This document shows, in pieces, positions 1 through 6,513 of a stretch of 8,311 bases of DNA. The DNA lies in the NCBI GenBank assembly GCA_021799555.1, contig JAJZAG010000166.1:1-8311 (forward strand). The letters run 5' to 3'. Both the position numbers and the translations under genes were made by a program. Positions within the stretch are counted from its first letter, which is position 1; every line of letters begins with the position of its first letter. The notes below the pieces were generated by a model. The model worked only from the letters and a program-made list of their open reading frames with translations. It was not told where the DNA came from and did not search any database. Source of the DNA: Deltaproteobacteria bacterium. GTDB lineage: Bacteria; Desulfobacterota; Binatia; Binatales; Binataceae.

Positions 1-1
1 C

Positions 2-304
2 TACGAACGTTTTGCTTCTCGCACTGGAAGCGCGCCGGGTGGCGAACTTATTGAGTATTGGGCCAACGAGATGAGCCTGGCGGACGGCGGGAAAATATAT
101 CTCACCTGCTCAGCGCGCGACGCCGGGAGCGTGTACTTCTCTGGCGCCGGCCGTCTAGTGTCGCGACCGCCCCCGCCAGACATCGCGCAGGGAGCTGTCA
201 GCGGAGCTGCGAAGCCAAGAACTGACGCTTCCCTAACGCTCGATCTCTTGGGCACGCTTCGCTGCGATCAATTCACGCAACCGCTGGTGGTCGGTTGGCT
301 ATAA
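2..304 (+). CDS. Possible 3' end of an unidentified gene (partial, runs off left edge)
   Basis: This plus-strand frame is open from base 2 to a TAA at 302-304, about 100 codons, with no start needed because it enters from outside the window. The translation begins YERFASRTGSAPGGELIEYW and contains a proline run (RPPPPD) near the middle. I recognise no domain. The opposite strand is also open over 1-255, so openness alone is weak evidence in this GC-rich DNA. The frame overlaps the start of the RHS remnant by a few bases in another frame, which suits a junction between two degraded pieces. It may be the C-terminus of a real upstream gene or simply non-coding sequence. Confidence 0.25.
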   Translation, partial: YERFASRTGSAPGGELIEYWANEMSLADGGKIYLTCSARDAGSVYFSGAGRLVSRPPPPDIAQGAVSGAAKPRTDASLTLDLLGTLRCDQFTQPLVVGWL

Positions 305-489
305 CAAACCCTCCGCATATGCAAAAACTCGGCGCGCGGTACTACAATCCAATCATGGGACGGTTCATCTCGCCCGACCCGATGGGCTTCGCCGGCGGCC
401 AAGCCAACCTGCTCGAATACTCCTTCGATTCGCATTTGCCGCGCTCACGCAATCAGGCTTTGGCCGGCTCTGCGTATTGCGCTCGATAG
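295..489 (+). pseudogene. RHS repeat-associated core domain remnant
   Basis: The frame encodes LGARYYNPIMGRFISPDP followed by MGFAGGQANLLEYS. This matches the signature that closes the RHS/YD-repeat shell (usually RYYdPxxGRFisxDPigfaGGxNlYxYv). In intact RHS proteins of a thousand or more residues, this motif sits just before the variable C-terminal toxin tip. Here only about 40 recognisable residues remain. No YD repeats lie upstream in the same frame, and the expected continuation (a Y-x-N-NP-x-DPxG type segment) is replaced by unrelated residues ending at TAG 487-489. The nominal TTG at 295 and the ATG at 319 have no visible ribosome binding site. I read this as a fragment left after deletion or recombination of an RHS gene, or as an orphan RHS tip cassette. 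The motif itself is clear; whether the fragment is expressed is doubtful. Confidence 0.7.
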
Positions 490-509
490 TGGCGGCACAC
501 TATCGCTTT
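484..509 (+). terminator. Hairpin with short T-rich tail at end of RHS remnant
   Basis: A perfect 8-bp inverted repeat, CGATAGTG (484-491) and CACTATCG (498-505), encloses a 6-nt loop and is followed on the plus strand by CTTTGTT. It overlaps the stop codon of the RHS remnant. The shape fits a weak intrinsic terminator for plus-strand transcription, but the T tract is interrupted. Confidence 0.4.
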
Positions 510-526
510 GTTCATGTTAGAACAGG

Positions 527-569
527 TCCCTCGTCCGCGAGTCATTTGATGCTCTCAGCGGACGAGGGA
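527..569 (-). terminator. Hairpin downstream of the DUF1329 gene
   Basis: The arms TCCCTCGTCCGC (527-538) and GCGGACGAGGGA (558-569) are perfectly complementary over 12 bp around a 19-nt loop, and GAG/CTC can extend the stem past a one-base bulge. It lies 35 bp past the minus-strand stop of the DUF1329 gene, where a terminator is expected. On the minus strand the stem is followed by CCTGTTCT, so the U tract is poor. It may be a rho-assisted terminator or an mRNA 3'-end stabilising stem. Confidence 0.45.
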
Positions 570-604
570 TTTGAGGCAAGTATCACGCGACGGCTGCAGC
601 GCGG

Positions 605-2008
605 TTACATATTTCGCGCCATACCCATGCTACCGGTGGTGAACCATGAATTGTCCACCGCACCCATGTTGACGTACCATGAATCCCGGTGCGGGGAATT
701 GGGGCTCGGCATAAACGCAACCGATGTGTAGCCAGTCTGCAGGTTCTTGTCGACCATCGCGACCGGAAAGCTCCGCGGAAATGGATAGATCGCAACCTGA
801 GCGCCCGGTTCGGAGCGGTCGCTATACGCAAGAAAGTTCACCAGCGTGTTCCATAGCCTTCCGCTCCGGTCGTATTGGTCAGAAGCGGTAATAAACCATC
901 CTTCCGAGTCGATATACAGAATCCGTCGCGGAATGGTAAGATCCATTCCCGGCTTGGCATCGGCTTCGACTACATAGAGATGCCGGATTTCCCAGTTTTC
1001 TGGGCAAACCTTGGACGCCTCGTCTCTGCATACCATTTCCGGAGAGTGTGCCGCGTGCACTGACGCCAGCATTCGCCGCTCACCCAAAAAACGATAAACA
1101 TATTCGGATGGATCGGCAGAGAAGCCGAAGAAAGAGTCTGGATCGATGTTATTAGCGAACGCCGCCGTAGGAGCCGGGGTCACACCTTTTGAACCGCCAC
1201 CACCTCCGATTGCAGGAGAAGCCGCGAGCGGATCCGATTCCCACGACGCGGTTTCGCGCCGCACACGCCGGCTTTCGCGGTTATACATCCACACGTCATC
1301 TTGTTTGTTTGGATTCAGATACCTGAAGCGCAGCAGTCCGTACCCGACCATCGCGGACGGATCGACAAACGGAAACAGTCCGAATCGCGAACGGATGCCG
1401 GTCGCATACGCGTCCGGGTCGGTGGGCATCGGAGAAACTTCAACCCGCCCTACATTTTTGTAGAATGCCATATGACCCGCCGTGAGATGGTCGATCGCGT
1501 AAATACGGCCGGGCGCATAAGTCGCGACCTCCGGATAGCGCAAGTCGGCATCGTCCGTGAACATCGGCCGGTTTACGTAATTCCAAATGATTTTTTGGGC
1601 TATCTGGGGATCGTTTGGATCGAGCAGCGGAAATGGCAGCCCGGCTACGTAGCCATGCAGCGAACCATCCGCACCGAGTGAACACTGCGAGGAGTATTTT
1701 TCCGTCGCGGCATGGTATGGTGGCGGCCATTCAATGCGCCCGGAAGGAACGATCTTGAGCTGCATTCCCTGTTCGACCAGGATATAATTTCCGGGACTTA
1801 GATATGACTGCGCAGCCGTGTAGTTATTCTTACCGATTATTTCTCCGACTTTAATAGTATCTCGACCATTTATGGTGTCCTCCTTGCCGGATCTTGCGGT
1901 TTTCACTTGAAACGCTGCCTTACTCAACGCTTGTGCACCTGCAGCCGCTGGCAAGCTCAGGGCCAACGCTACCATTACGATCGGCAACAGGAACTTACGC
2001 ATACACAT
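605..2008 (-). CDS. Secreted DUF1329 family protein (LolB/LolA-like fold)
   Basis: This 467-residue protein belongs to the DUF1329 (Pfam PF07044) family, whose members are exported and described as outer-membrane lipoprotein-sorting-like proteins. Their exact role is not settled; they often accompany DUF1302 and RND-type exporters in bacteria handling hydrophobic compounds. Residues 3-26 form a typical signal peptide (MRKFLLPIVMVALALSLP, then AAAGAQA with likely cleavage after AGA). There is no lipobox cysteine, so the protein is probably periplasmic or outer-membrane associated. Family hallmarks include GLPFPLLDPNDPQIA (123-137) followed by IIWNY, and the segment VWMYNRESRRVRR (239-251). A glycine run (GGGGG, 268-272) marks a flexible insert. 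Cysteines 109, 327 and 335 could form a disulfide. The ATG at 2008 has an excellent GAGGAGGT site (2022-2015) six bases upstream; a second ATG at 2002 is 12 bases from it. No DUF1302 or RND partner is visible in the window. Confidence 0.9.
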   Translation of the reverse strand: MCMRKFLLPIVMVALALSLPAAAGAQALSKAAFQVKTARSGKEDTINGRDTIKVGEIIGKNNYTAAQSYLSPGNYILVEQGMQLKIVPSGRIEWPPPYHAATEKYSSQCSLGADGSLHGYVAGLPFPLLDPNDPQIAQKIIWNYVNRPMFTDDADLRYPEVATYAPGRIYAIDHLTAGHMAFYKNVGRVEVSPMPTDPDAYATGIRSRFGLFPFVDPSAMVGYGLLRFRYLNPNKQDDVWMYNRESRRVRRETASWESDPLAASPAIGGGGGSKGVTPAPTAAFANNIDPDSFFGFSADPSEYVYRFLGERRMLASVHAAHSPEMVCRDEASKVCPENWEIRHLYVVEADAKPGMDLTIPRRILYIDSEGWFITASDQYDRSGRLWNTLVNFLAYSDRSEPGAQVAIYPFPRSFPVAMVDKNLQTGYTSVAFMPSPNSPHRDSWYVNMGAVDNSWFTTGSMGMARNM

Positions 2009-2374
2009 CGATGTACCTCCTCGAATGAAGAATGAATCGTATCTCGAAACTGCGTTCAGCGCCGGTGCTCGGCGTGAAGCTTCGCGGCCGTGTATAAGTT
2101 AGACGTGCCGACTGCGGATTTGCTTCAAGCTTCAGGGTTCGTTTATGTTTTAATATTTTCGCTATGTTCCATAATTCCATCATCTAAATAGGAAGGTCGG
2201 CGGGTCTTTGCACAACTGGTGCGCACGGCAACCGCCGAGCTAATGCGGACTCGAGAGACAAAGCAAAAATGTTGAGGCGGTTTAGTAATCAAACTGTCAA
2301 CGAAGGCGTCGCAGCCCGGTCTTCTCCGTGTTGAGCATCACGCACAGGGCGTAATTCAAACCGGCTCAGACAAT

Positions 2375-2509
2375 ATGCCTGAACTGGAACCTCACGCATG
2401 CGAAAACTGCGGCCGCATCACTCGACGTAGCGCCTATCGAAAGCGTGGCGAATTCGACGGTGCCCGCAGTCCGGGGATTGAAGCGTCGACAGCGATGGTC
2501 TTTTGTTAA
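2375..2509 (+). CDS. Doubtful 44-residue ORF with a CxxC motif
   Basis: ATG at 2375 opens 44 codons to TAA 2507-2509. The product starts MPELEPHACENCGRITRRSA and so contains a CxxC pair followed by a basic stretch, reminiscent of a half zinc ribbon. There is no Shine-Dalgarno sequence, and only one cysteine pair plus a terminal cysteine is present. It could be a chance ORF or a decayed end of a longer gene. It is listed because it is the only reading frame in the gap with any recognisable pattern. Confidence 0.12.
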   Translation: MPELEPHACENCGRITRRSAYRKRGEFDGARSPGIEASTAMVFC

Positions 2510-2550
2510 GCCACCCGATTAGGATAAGCGACAGATTTACACGGAAGCAG

Positions 2551-2581
2551 AACGGCCAGCGCCGCTGCGGCGCTGGCCGTT
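2551..2581 (-). terminator. Long perfect hairpin downstream of ispG
   Basis: AACGGCCAGCGCCG (2551-2564) and CGGCGCTGGCCGTT (2568-2581) are perfect 14-bp complements around a CTG loop; the loop's outer bases also pair, so the palindrome is symmetric about base 2566. It lies 46 bp past the minus-strand stop of ispG, and on that strand the stem is followed by CTGCTTCC, a weak pyrimidine tail. The most likely role is termination of the ispG operon. A very stable repetitive-extragenic-type element or a dyad binding site is the alternative. Confidence 0.6.
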
Positions 2582-2627
2582 GAATTCTCCGAAACGTACT
2601 AATTCGCGTAATGTATGGTTTCTTCGC

Positions 2628-3779
2628 TCAGTTGGCCGCGGCGCGTAAGGCGATCAGCTTGTCGAGTTCAATCTTCAGCCTTGGCAGCACGTCATCGTAG
2701 GTGAAGAAGCCAATTTTCTTGTCTTTCTTCTTCAGGTTCACCGTCGTCGGCCCGCACCATAGACCTAAATCGGCATCGTCGGTCTCGCCGGGACCGTTGA
2801 CGCGACATCCCATCACCGCGATCGTGATCCGATACTTCGCGGCGTACTCGCTAAGCACTTTGACCTGCTGCGCAAGCTCGACGAACCTCTCGTTTTCGAC
2901 ACGCGAACACGACGGGCACGAGATGATATTGAGGCCCTTGCCAAATTCAGGAACAGAGATAAACCGCCCGGACCGCACGTCGTCGATTATCTTGTGGCCG
3001 ACGACGACCTCCTCGTGCTTGCGCTCGTTGGGCAGCGTGAGCGACACGCGAATCGTCTCGCCGATACCTTGCGCGAGCAGCTTTTCGAATGCGATGCGGG
3101 TCTTGATGATGCCGTCGGGCGGGAGTCCGGCTTCGGTCACGCCGAGATGGATCGGAACGTCGGGGCGGCGTTCGGCGAAGCGGCGGTTGGCATCGATAAC
3201 TTTTTGCGGTTCGGAATCCTTAAGCGAGACGACAAAGCGCGTGAAGCCGAGCTCATCCATCAGATCGCAGTGATACGCGGCCGATTCAACGATTGCGCCC
3301 AATTGGTCGCCCGGATACCGCTCGAGAAACGCGGGAGCGACTGAACCGCAATTTACGCCGATGCGGATCGCAAGGTTGTTTTCGCGTGCGACCTCGACGA
3401 TCCACTTGACCTTCTGCTCGATCGTTTTCGATTTCTCGATATGATGCAGATGGCCTGGATTGTAACGGATCTTGTCCACGTACGGCGCGACGCGATCAGC
3501 GATGCGGTAGTTCTCCTGCAAATCGACTGAGAGCGTGATTCCCTTCGTCTGTGCGCGGATTTCCTTGATCGCGGGAATCTCTTTGTCCGAGTCCATCGCG
3601 ATCCGCACGATACCCGCGCCGGCGTCGGCTAGCTGATGCGCCTGGGCCACGGTCTGATCGATATCGATCGTCCGCGTTGCGCACATCGATTGCACGACTA
3701 CCGGATTTCCGCCGCCAACCTTGAGCGCGCCAATCTGAACGGCGCGCGTGTTTCGATTCGAAGCTGCCTGCCTGTCCAT
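2628..3779 (-). CDS. ispG: 4-hydroxy-3-methylbut-2-en-1-yl diphosphate synthase (IspG/GcpE)
   Basis: IspG is the cytoplasmic [4Fe-4S] enzyme of the MEP isoprenoid pathway. It reductively opens 2-C-methyl-D-erythritol 2,4-cyclodiphosphate to HMBPP, using electrons from flavodoxin or ferredoxin. The 383-residue product has the short bacterial architecture without the plant-type insert: an N-terminal TIM barrel (VVVQSMCATRTID at 27-39, KIRYNPGH at 103-110, RIGVNCGS at 139-146, HLGVTEAG at 211-218) and a C-terminal Fe-S domain. The cluster ligands are visible as Cys288 and Cys291 in ISCPSCSR, and Cys325 and Glu332 in MGCRVNGPGE, the same set and order as in E. coli IspG. The ATG at 3779 fits the family N-terminus, although its ribosome binding site is weak (AGGCAG about 11 bases upstream). 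It follows the AhpD-like gene on the same strand after 45 bp, so the two are probably co-transcribed; a long hairpin follows its stop. Confidence 0.97.
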   Translation of the reverse strand: MDRQAASNRNTRAVQIGALKVGGGNPVVVQSMCATRTIDIDQTVAQAHQLADAGAGIVRIAMDSDKEIPAIKEIRAQTKGITLSVDLQENYRIADRVAPYVDKIRYNPGHLHHIEKSKTIEQKVKWIVEVARENNLAIRIGVNCGSVAPAFLERYPGDQLGAIVESAAYHCDLMDELGFTRFVVSLKDSEPQKVIDANRRFAERRPDVPIHLGVTEAGLPPDGIIKTRIAFEKLLAQGIGETIRVSLTLPNERKHEEVVVGHKIIDDVRSGRFISVPEFGKGLNIISCPSCSRVENERFVELAQQVKVLSEYAAKYRITIAVMGCRVNGPGETDDADLGLWCGPTTVNLKKKDKKIGFFTYDDVLPRLKIELDKLIALRAAAN

Positions 3780-3824
3780 CTATATAATGCTGCCTGAAAT
3801 TCGCCGCCGAAGCGATTCTGAGCT

Positions 3825-4157
3825 TTAGTGCTGATGCTCTTCGGTCACCGCCATCGCGATCGCACCATGACTGAACGCAGCCCCCGCGCGCATCGCGGCT
3901 GCAACCCACACCGCTTCAGCGATCTCCTCGTCGGTGCATCCCTTGTCTTTCGCCCGCGCGACATGCGCTTCGATACACCACGGACACTGGGTCACGTGCG
4001 CCGCGGTTATCGCCATCAGCTCCTTGATCTTCGACGATATCGCGCCATCCTTGAAGACGACCTGATCGAAGTCAAGAAAGCCCTTAAACATTTCGGGCGT
4101 CATTTGCCTGAGCTTGCGCAGATGCTTGGAGGTTTCCTTTCCATAGAATTCAGCCAT
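3825..4157 (-). CDS. AhpD-like carboxymuconolactone decarboxylase family protein
   Basis: This small all-helical protein (110 residues from the chosen start) has the AhpD-type active-site set: Glu46, Cys58-Pro-Trp-Cys61 and His65 in ELMAITAAHVTQCPWCIEAH. The spacing (Glu to first Cys 12, first Cys to His 7) equals that of mycobacterial AhpD (E118, C130, C133, H137). That set serves thiol-dependent peroxidase or disulfide-reductase chemistry. The strict decarboxylase of the protocatechuate pathway lacks the CxxC, so a redox role is more likely. The helix after the site (EAVWVAAAMRAGAAFSHG) is the usual family continuation. The frame extends to a GTG at 4166, but that codon directly abuts GGGAG (4171-4167). 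The same sequence sits nine bases before the ATG at 4157, so I prefer the ATG. It leads the apparent operon with ispG. A -10-like TATACT (4264-4259) lies about 100 bp upstream. Confidence 0.92.
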   Translation of the reverse strand: MAEFYGKETSKHLRKLRQMTPEMFKGFLDFDQVVFKDGAISSKIKELMAITAAHVTQCPWCIEAHVARAKDKGCTDEEIAEAVWVAAAMRAGAAFSHGAIAMAVTEEHQH

Positions 4158-4545
4158 CTTCGACACTCCCGGGCGTGTTGCACGGACCGCCCGAACCCGA
4201 ACCGGGGAACGTTAGAAACTAGGTGACGCCCGAAATCCGCGGCACCGCTGATTGTCGAAGTATAACAGAACTGCGTTGAAAGGCATCCGCGGTCGTCACG
4301 GACTTGAAGCAATTCTAATTCTCGGAAGAACCATCAGCTAAGGTAACTTATCTGTCGCGAGATCTGCCAAACCCGACTTGCGCGATTCTGCTTGCGTGAT
4401 GATTACGTTCGTTCTAACGTCGTCTTGCCGTCGAGCAGGAACAGTGTAGGCGAGCGCAAGGATAAGGTTTTTTTGGGCGAAGTTGGAATCATGCCGCGAC
4501 GAGCGGGATAAGTTTGACCGTTTCGTTGCGGAAGTGGAGGCTAAT
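4158..4545. other. Divergent intergenic region
   Basis: These 388 bp separate the minus-strand AhpD-like/ispG pair from plus-strand genes, so they should hold promoters for both directions. Towards the minus strand, TATACT at 4264-4259 is a good -10 match, but no good -35 lies at the right distance. Towards the plus strand there is a run of seven T (4468-4474) shortly before the next gene. No tRNA, repeat array or supported ORF was found. Confidence 0.5.
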
Positions 4546-5004
4546 ATGCTCCCGTCCGAAACCGTCAGTCCATATGGTGATTCGCGACCGTTCCCCGACG
4601 TAATCCTGCGCAGCCAGTTCTTCGAGCTTATTGGCACGCGATCGCTTTCGAGCGAGCAGCGCTTGATGCTCGCGGTGCTGGCCGACGCGATCAATGTCGT
4701 CCAGGATTTCCACCATTCCGAGACCGCCCGCAAACGTGGGCCGTTCACAGAAGCATGGAATTGGATCTTCGCACGCGGCCCGAAGTGCCCTTTGGCATTC
4801 GAGAGCGTGTGCGACGCGTTGGGAATCGACGCCGAGGCGCTCAGATGGCGGCTGCGCGCGATGGTTTCAGGTAATGACACCGGCGCGCGAGTCGCCCCGC
4901 TTCGCTTACGGCTTAAGGAAGCCAGCCGGGTGCAACGTCTGACCGTCAATCGCATCCGCCGCCGGCGAAGGTCTCGGCTGCGTCCGCTGCTCCGTACCCG
5001 TTAG
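4546..5004 (+). CDS. Conserved-type hypothetical protein with VCDALGID motif and basic tail
   Basis: The product is 152 residues from the chosen start. Residues 35-54 (SSEQRLMLAVLADAINVVQD) form an amphipathic helix. A tryptophan-containing segment (TEAWNWIFARG, 68-78) and then FESVCDALGIDAEALRWRL (85-103) follow; the last resembles a helix-turn-helix and a pattern I associate with small uncharacterised proteins of deltaproteobacterial-type genomes. The C-terminal 30 residues are strongly basic (NRIRRRRRSRLRP), which suits nucleic-acid contact. A DNA-binding or regulatory role is inference only. The reading frame is open from a TTG at 4483, but the ATG at 4546 has GTGGAGG ending five bases upstream (4534-4540) while the TTG has no such site. 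The reverse strand is open over 4338-4955, but its translation has no domain character. Distance to the next gene is 137 bp. Confidence 0.75.
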   Translation: MLPSETVSPYGDSRPFPDVILRSQFFELIGTRSLSSEQRLMLAVLADAINVVQDFHHSETARKRGPFTEAWNWIFARGPKCPLAFESVCDALGIDAEALRWRLRAMVSGNDTGARVAPLRLRLKEASRVQRLTVNRIRRRRRSRLRPLLRTR

Positions 5005-5141
5005 CGTAGTGCTCGCGCGATTCCGTCTCTCGTATCCGCATCGCTTTCAATCGCGGCCATTTCCCTGCTACCAATTCGATTCACTATTGCTCGCCCGACG
5101 CGCTTATCTAGGCTCGGCGAACTTCGTGGAGACTAGGCACG

Positions 5142-6356
5142 ATGGATGATCGACCGCTGGCCGGAATCAAAGTTGTCGAGCTTGCGATGTGGGTGGCCGG
5201 ACCGTCGACGGTCGCTGTATTGACGGATTGGGGCGCCGACGCGATTAAACTCGAGGATCCGAATGGCGGCGATCCGATTCGCGGCGCTACCACGCGCGCA
5301 ATGAATCATCCCGGACTGCGCGTGCGCCCGCCCTACGAACTCGATAATCGCAATAAGCGCTCGGTCGCCGTCGATTTGCGAAAAGCCGATGGACTTGAAT
5401 TTGCGCTAAGAATCATCGATCGCGCCGACGTCTTCGTCACGAGCCTGCGCCTCGACGCACTCGCACGGATGCAGCTCACCTACGACCATCTCGCCGCGCG
5501 CAATCCGCGTCTCATCTACGCCTCACTCAACGGCTACGGGCATCGTGGACCTGACCGAAATCGCCCTGCGTATGACTACGCCGCGTCATGGGCGCGCTCG
5601 GGGCTGATGGCGACGATCCGCGAGCCCGGATTTCCGCCGCCCGCGCAGCGTCCCGCGATGATCGATCACGCGGTCGGACTCGGCCTTGCCGGCGCAATCT
5701 CGGCCGCGCTTTTCGCGCGCGACCGCACGGGCAAAGGCCGCGAGGTGCGGATTTCGCTCTTCTCGATGGGGTTGTGGATGAATGCGACCGATCTCACCGT
5801 CGGCCTAATGACCGGCAAAAGCCCAGCCAGCGAGAGCCGCACCGAGCGGATTAATCCATTGTGGAGTTCTTACGCGTGCAAAGACGGCAAATGGGTTTAT
5901 TTCGTCATGATCCAGTCCGATCGATTTTGGGCGGAGTTCTCTGCGGCGCTCGGTCATCCCGAATGGCGGAGCGATCCGCGCTTCGCCGACGCTCAGGCGC
6001 GCGCGCAGAACTGCGCCGCGATGACGGCCGCTATCGATGAGGCGGTCGCTACGCGAACTTGTGCCGAGTGGGCGCAAATCTTTGATCGGCATGAATTAGT
6101 CTGGGCGCCGGTCAATACTAACGACGAGGTATTAGCCGATCCGCAGGCCCACGCGATTGGCGCATTCGCGCAAGTCGATCATCCCGACTTCCTAGGCGCG
6201 CGAGTCGTGAACAACCCGGTCGAGTTCGGCGATACGGCGGCGAGGCCGCATCGCGCGGCGCCCGAACTCGGCGCGCATACTGAGGAAGTCGCACTCGAGG
6301 TCGGACTCACTTGGGATGAAATTGCGCGGCTCAAAGAGTCCGGTGCGATTGGATAG
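5142..6356 (+). CDS. CaiB/BaiF family (class III) CoA-transferase
   Basis: Class III CoA-transferases move coenzyme A between carboxylic acids in the cytoplasm without a classical ping-pong mechanism; examples are formyl-CoA, carnitine and bile-acid CoA-transferases, and racemases share the fold. The 404-residue length is normal. Family features in order are LAGIKVVELAMWVAGP (6-21), GADAIKLEDPNGGDPIR (31-47), NKRSVAVDLR (71-80), SLNGYGHRGP (128-137), MIDHAVGLGLAGAI (173-186) and FARDRTGKGREVRISL after it. Asp175 in the last motif aligns with the catalytic aspartate of this family (Asp169 in formyl-CoA transferase). The protein closes with GLTWDEIARLKESGAIG, the usual family ending. ATG 5142 has TGGAG about ten bases upstream. 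The substrate cannot be read from sequence, and no acyl-CoA dehydrogenase or hydratase lies next to it to suggest a pathway. Spacing to both neighbours exceeds 95 bp, so it may be a single-gene unit. Confidence 0.95.
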   Translation: MDDRPLAGIKVVELAMWVAGPSTVAVLTDWGADAIKLEDPNGGDPIRGATTRAMNHPGLRVRPPYELDNRNKRSVAVDLRKADGLEFALRIIDRADVFVTSLRLDALARMQLTYDHLAARNPRLIYASLNGYGHRGPDRNRPAYDYAASWARSGLMATIREPGFPPPAQRPAMIDHAVGLGLAGAISAALFARDRTGKGREVRISLFSMGLWMNATDLTVGLMTGKSPASESRTERINPLWSSYACKDGKWVYFVMIQSDRFWAEFSAALGHPEWRSDPRFADAQARAQNCAAMTAAIDEAVATRTCAEWAQIFDRHELVWAPVNTNDEVLADPQAHAIGAFAQVDHPDFLGARVVNNPVEFGDTAARPHRAAPELGAHTEEVALEVGLTWDEIARLKESGAIG

Positions 6357-6452
6357 CGGGTTTCGCAGCAGCGTCCGGCGCATGCCAATGTTTGCCCCGG
6401 CATCAATAATGCCCTTAAATTTCAAGTACTTAGCTGTCTTACGCGTTAGGCG

Positions 6453-6482
6453 TTGACTGCCCGCGCGTGCGCTTCGTATGAT
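6453..6482 (+). promoter_or_regulatory. Near-consensus sigma-70-type promoter
   Basis: TTGACT (6453-6458) and TATGAT (6477-6482) each match the housekeeping consensus at five of six positions and are separated by 18 bp. Transcription would begin near 6489, about 25 nt before the GTG start of the HExxH gene and just ahead of its AGGAG ribosome binding site. It would serve the HExxH/permease pair. Housekeeping promoters vary between phyla, so this rests on the general sigma-70 consensus. Confidence 0.5.
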
Positions 6483-6513
6483 CCTGACACTTACGACCTG
6501 CAGGAGACCGGCC

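Larger units (their letters stand above)
2009..2627. other. Long intergenic region between ispG and the DUF1329 gene
   Basis: No convincing gene lies in these 620 bp. The DUF1329-proximal part (about 2135-2190) is clearly AT-rich and probably carries the minus-strand promoter; several weak -10-like boxes are present, but no -35/-10 pair stands out. The palindrome GAAGCTTC occurs at 2076-2083. A 44-codon plus-strand ORF (2375-2509) holds a CENCG motif but lacks a ribosome binding site. I saw no tRNA-like cloverleaf or tandem repeat. The right end carries the long hairpin listed separately. The long leader could hold an unrecognised regulatory RNA, but nothing visible proves it. Confidence 0.6.

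Noticed and set aside
1995..2183. 62-codon minus-strand ORF overlapping the DUF1329 start
   Set aside because: It covers the AT-rich leader and the strong ribosome binding site of DUF1329, and its translation has no family pattern. It is more likely untranslated leader.
2340..2375. TTCAAAC-like T-arm hint of a tRNA
   Set aside because: No acceptor stem, anticodon arm or cloverleaf could be built around it.
2701..3273. 190-codon plus-strand ORF inside ispG
   Set aside because: It is antisense to conserved IspG coding sequence, including the Fe-S motifs.
4158..4166. GTG start adding three residues to the AhpD-like protein
   Set aside because: GGGAG directly abuts the GTG, which is too close for ribosome binding, while the same site is nine bases from the ATG at 4157.
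4338..4955. 205-codon minus-strand ORF
   Set aside because: It lies opposite the better supported plus gene at 4546-5004. Its translation is rich in Ser, Arg and Thr without domain pattern, and the start has no visible ribosome binding site.
6382..6403. ATGCC/GGCAT inverted repeat after the CoA-transferase
   Set aside because: A five-base stem with a 12-base loop and no T run is too weak for a terminator call.
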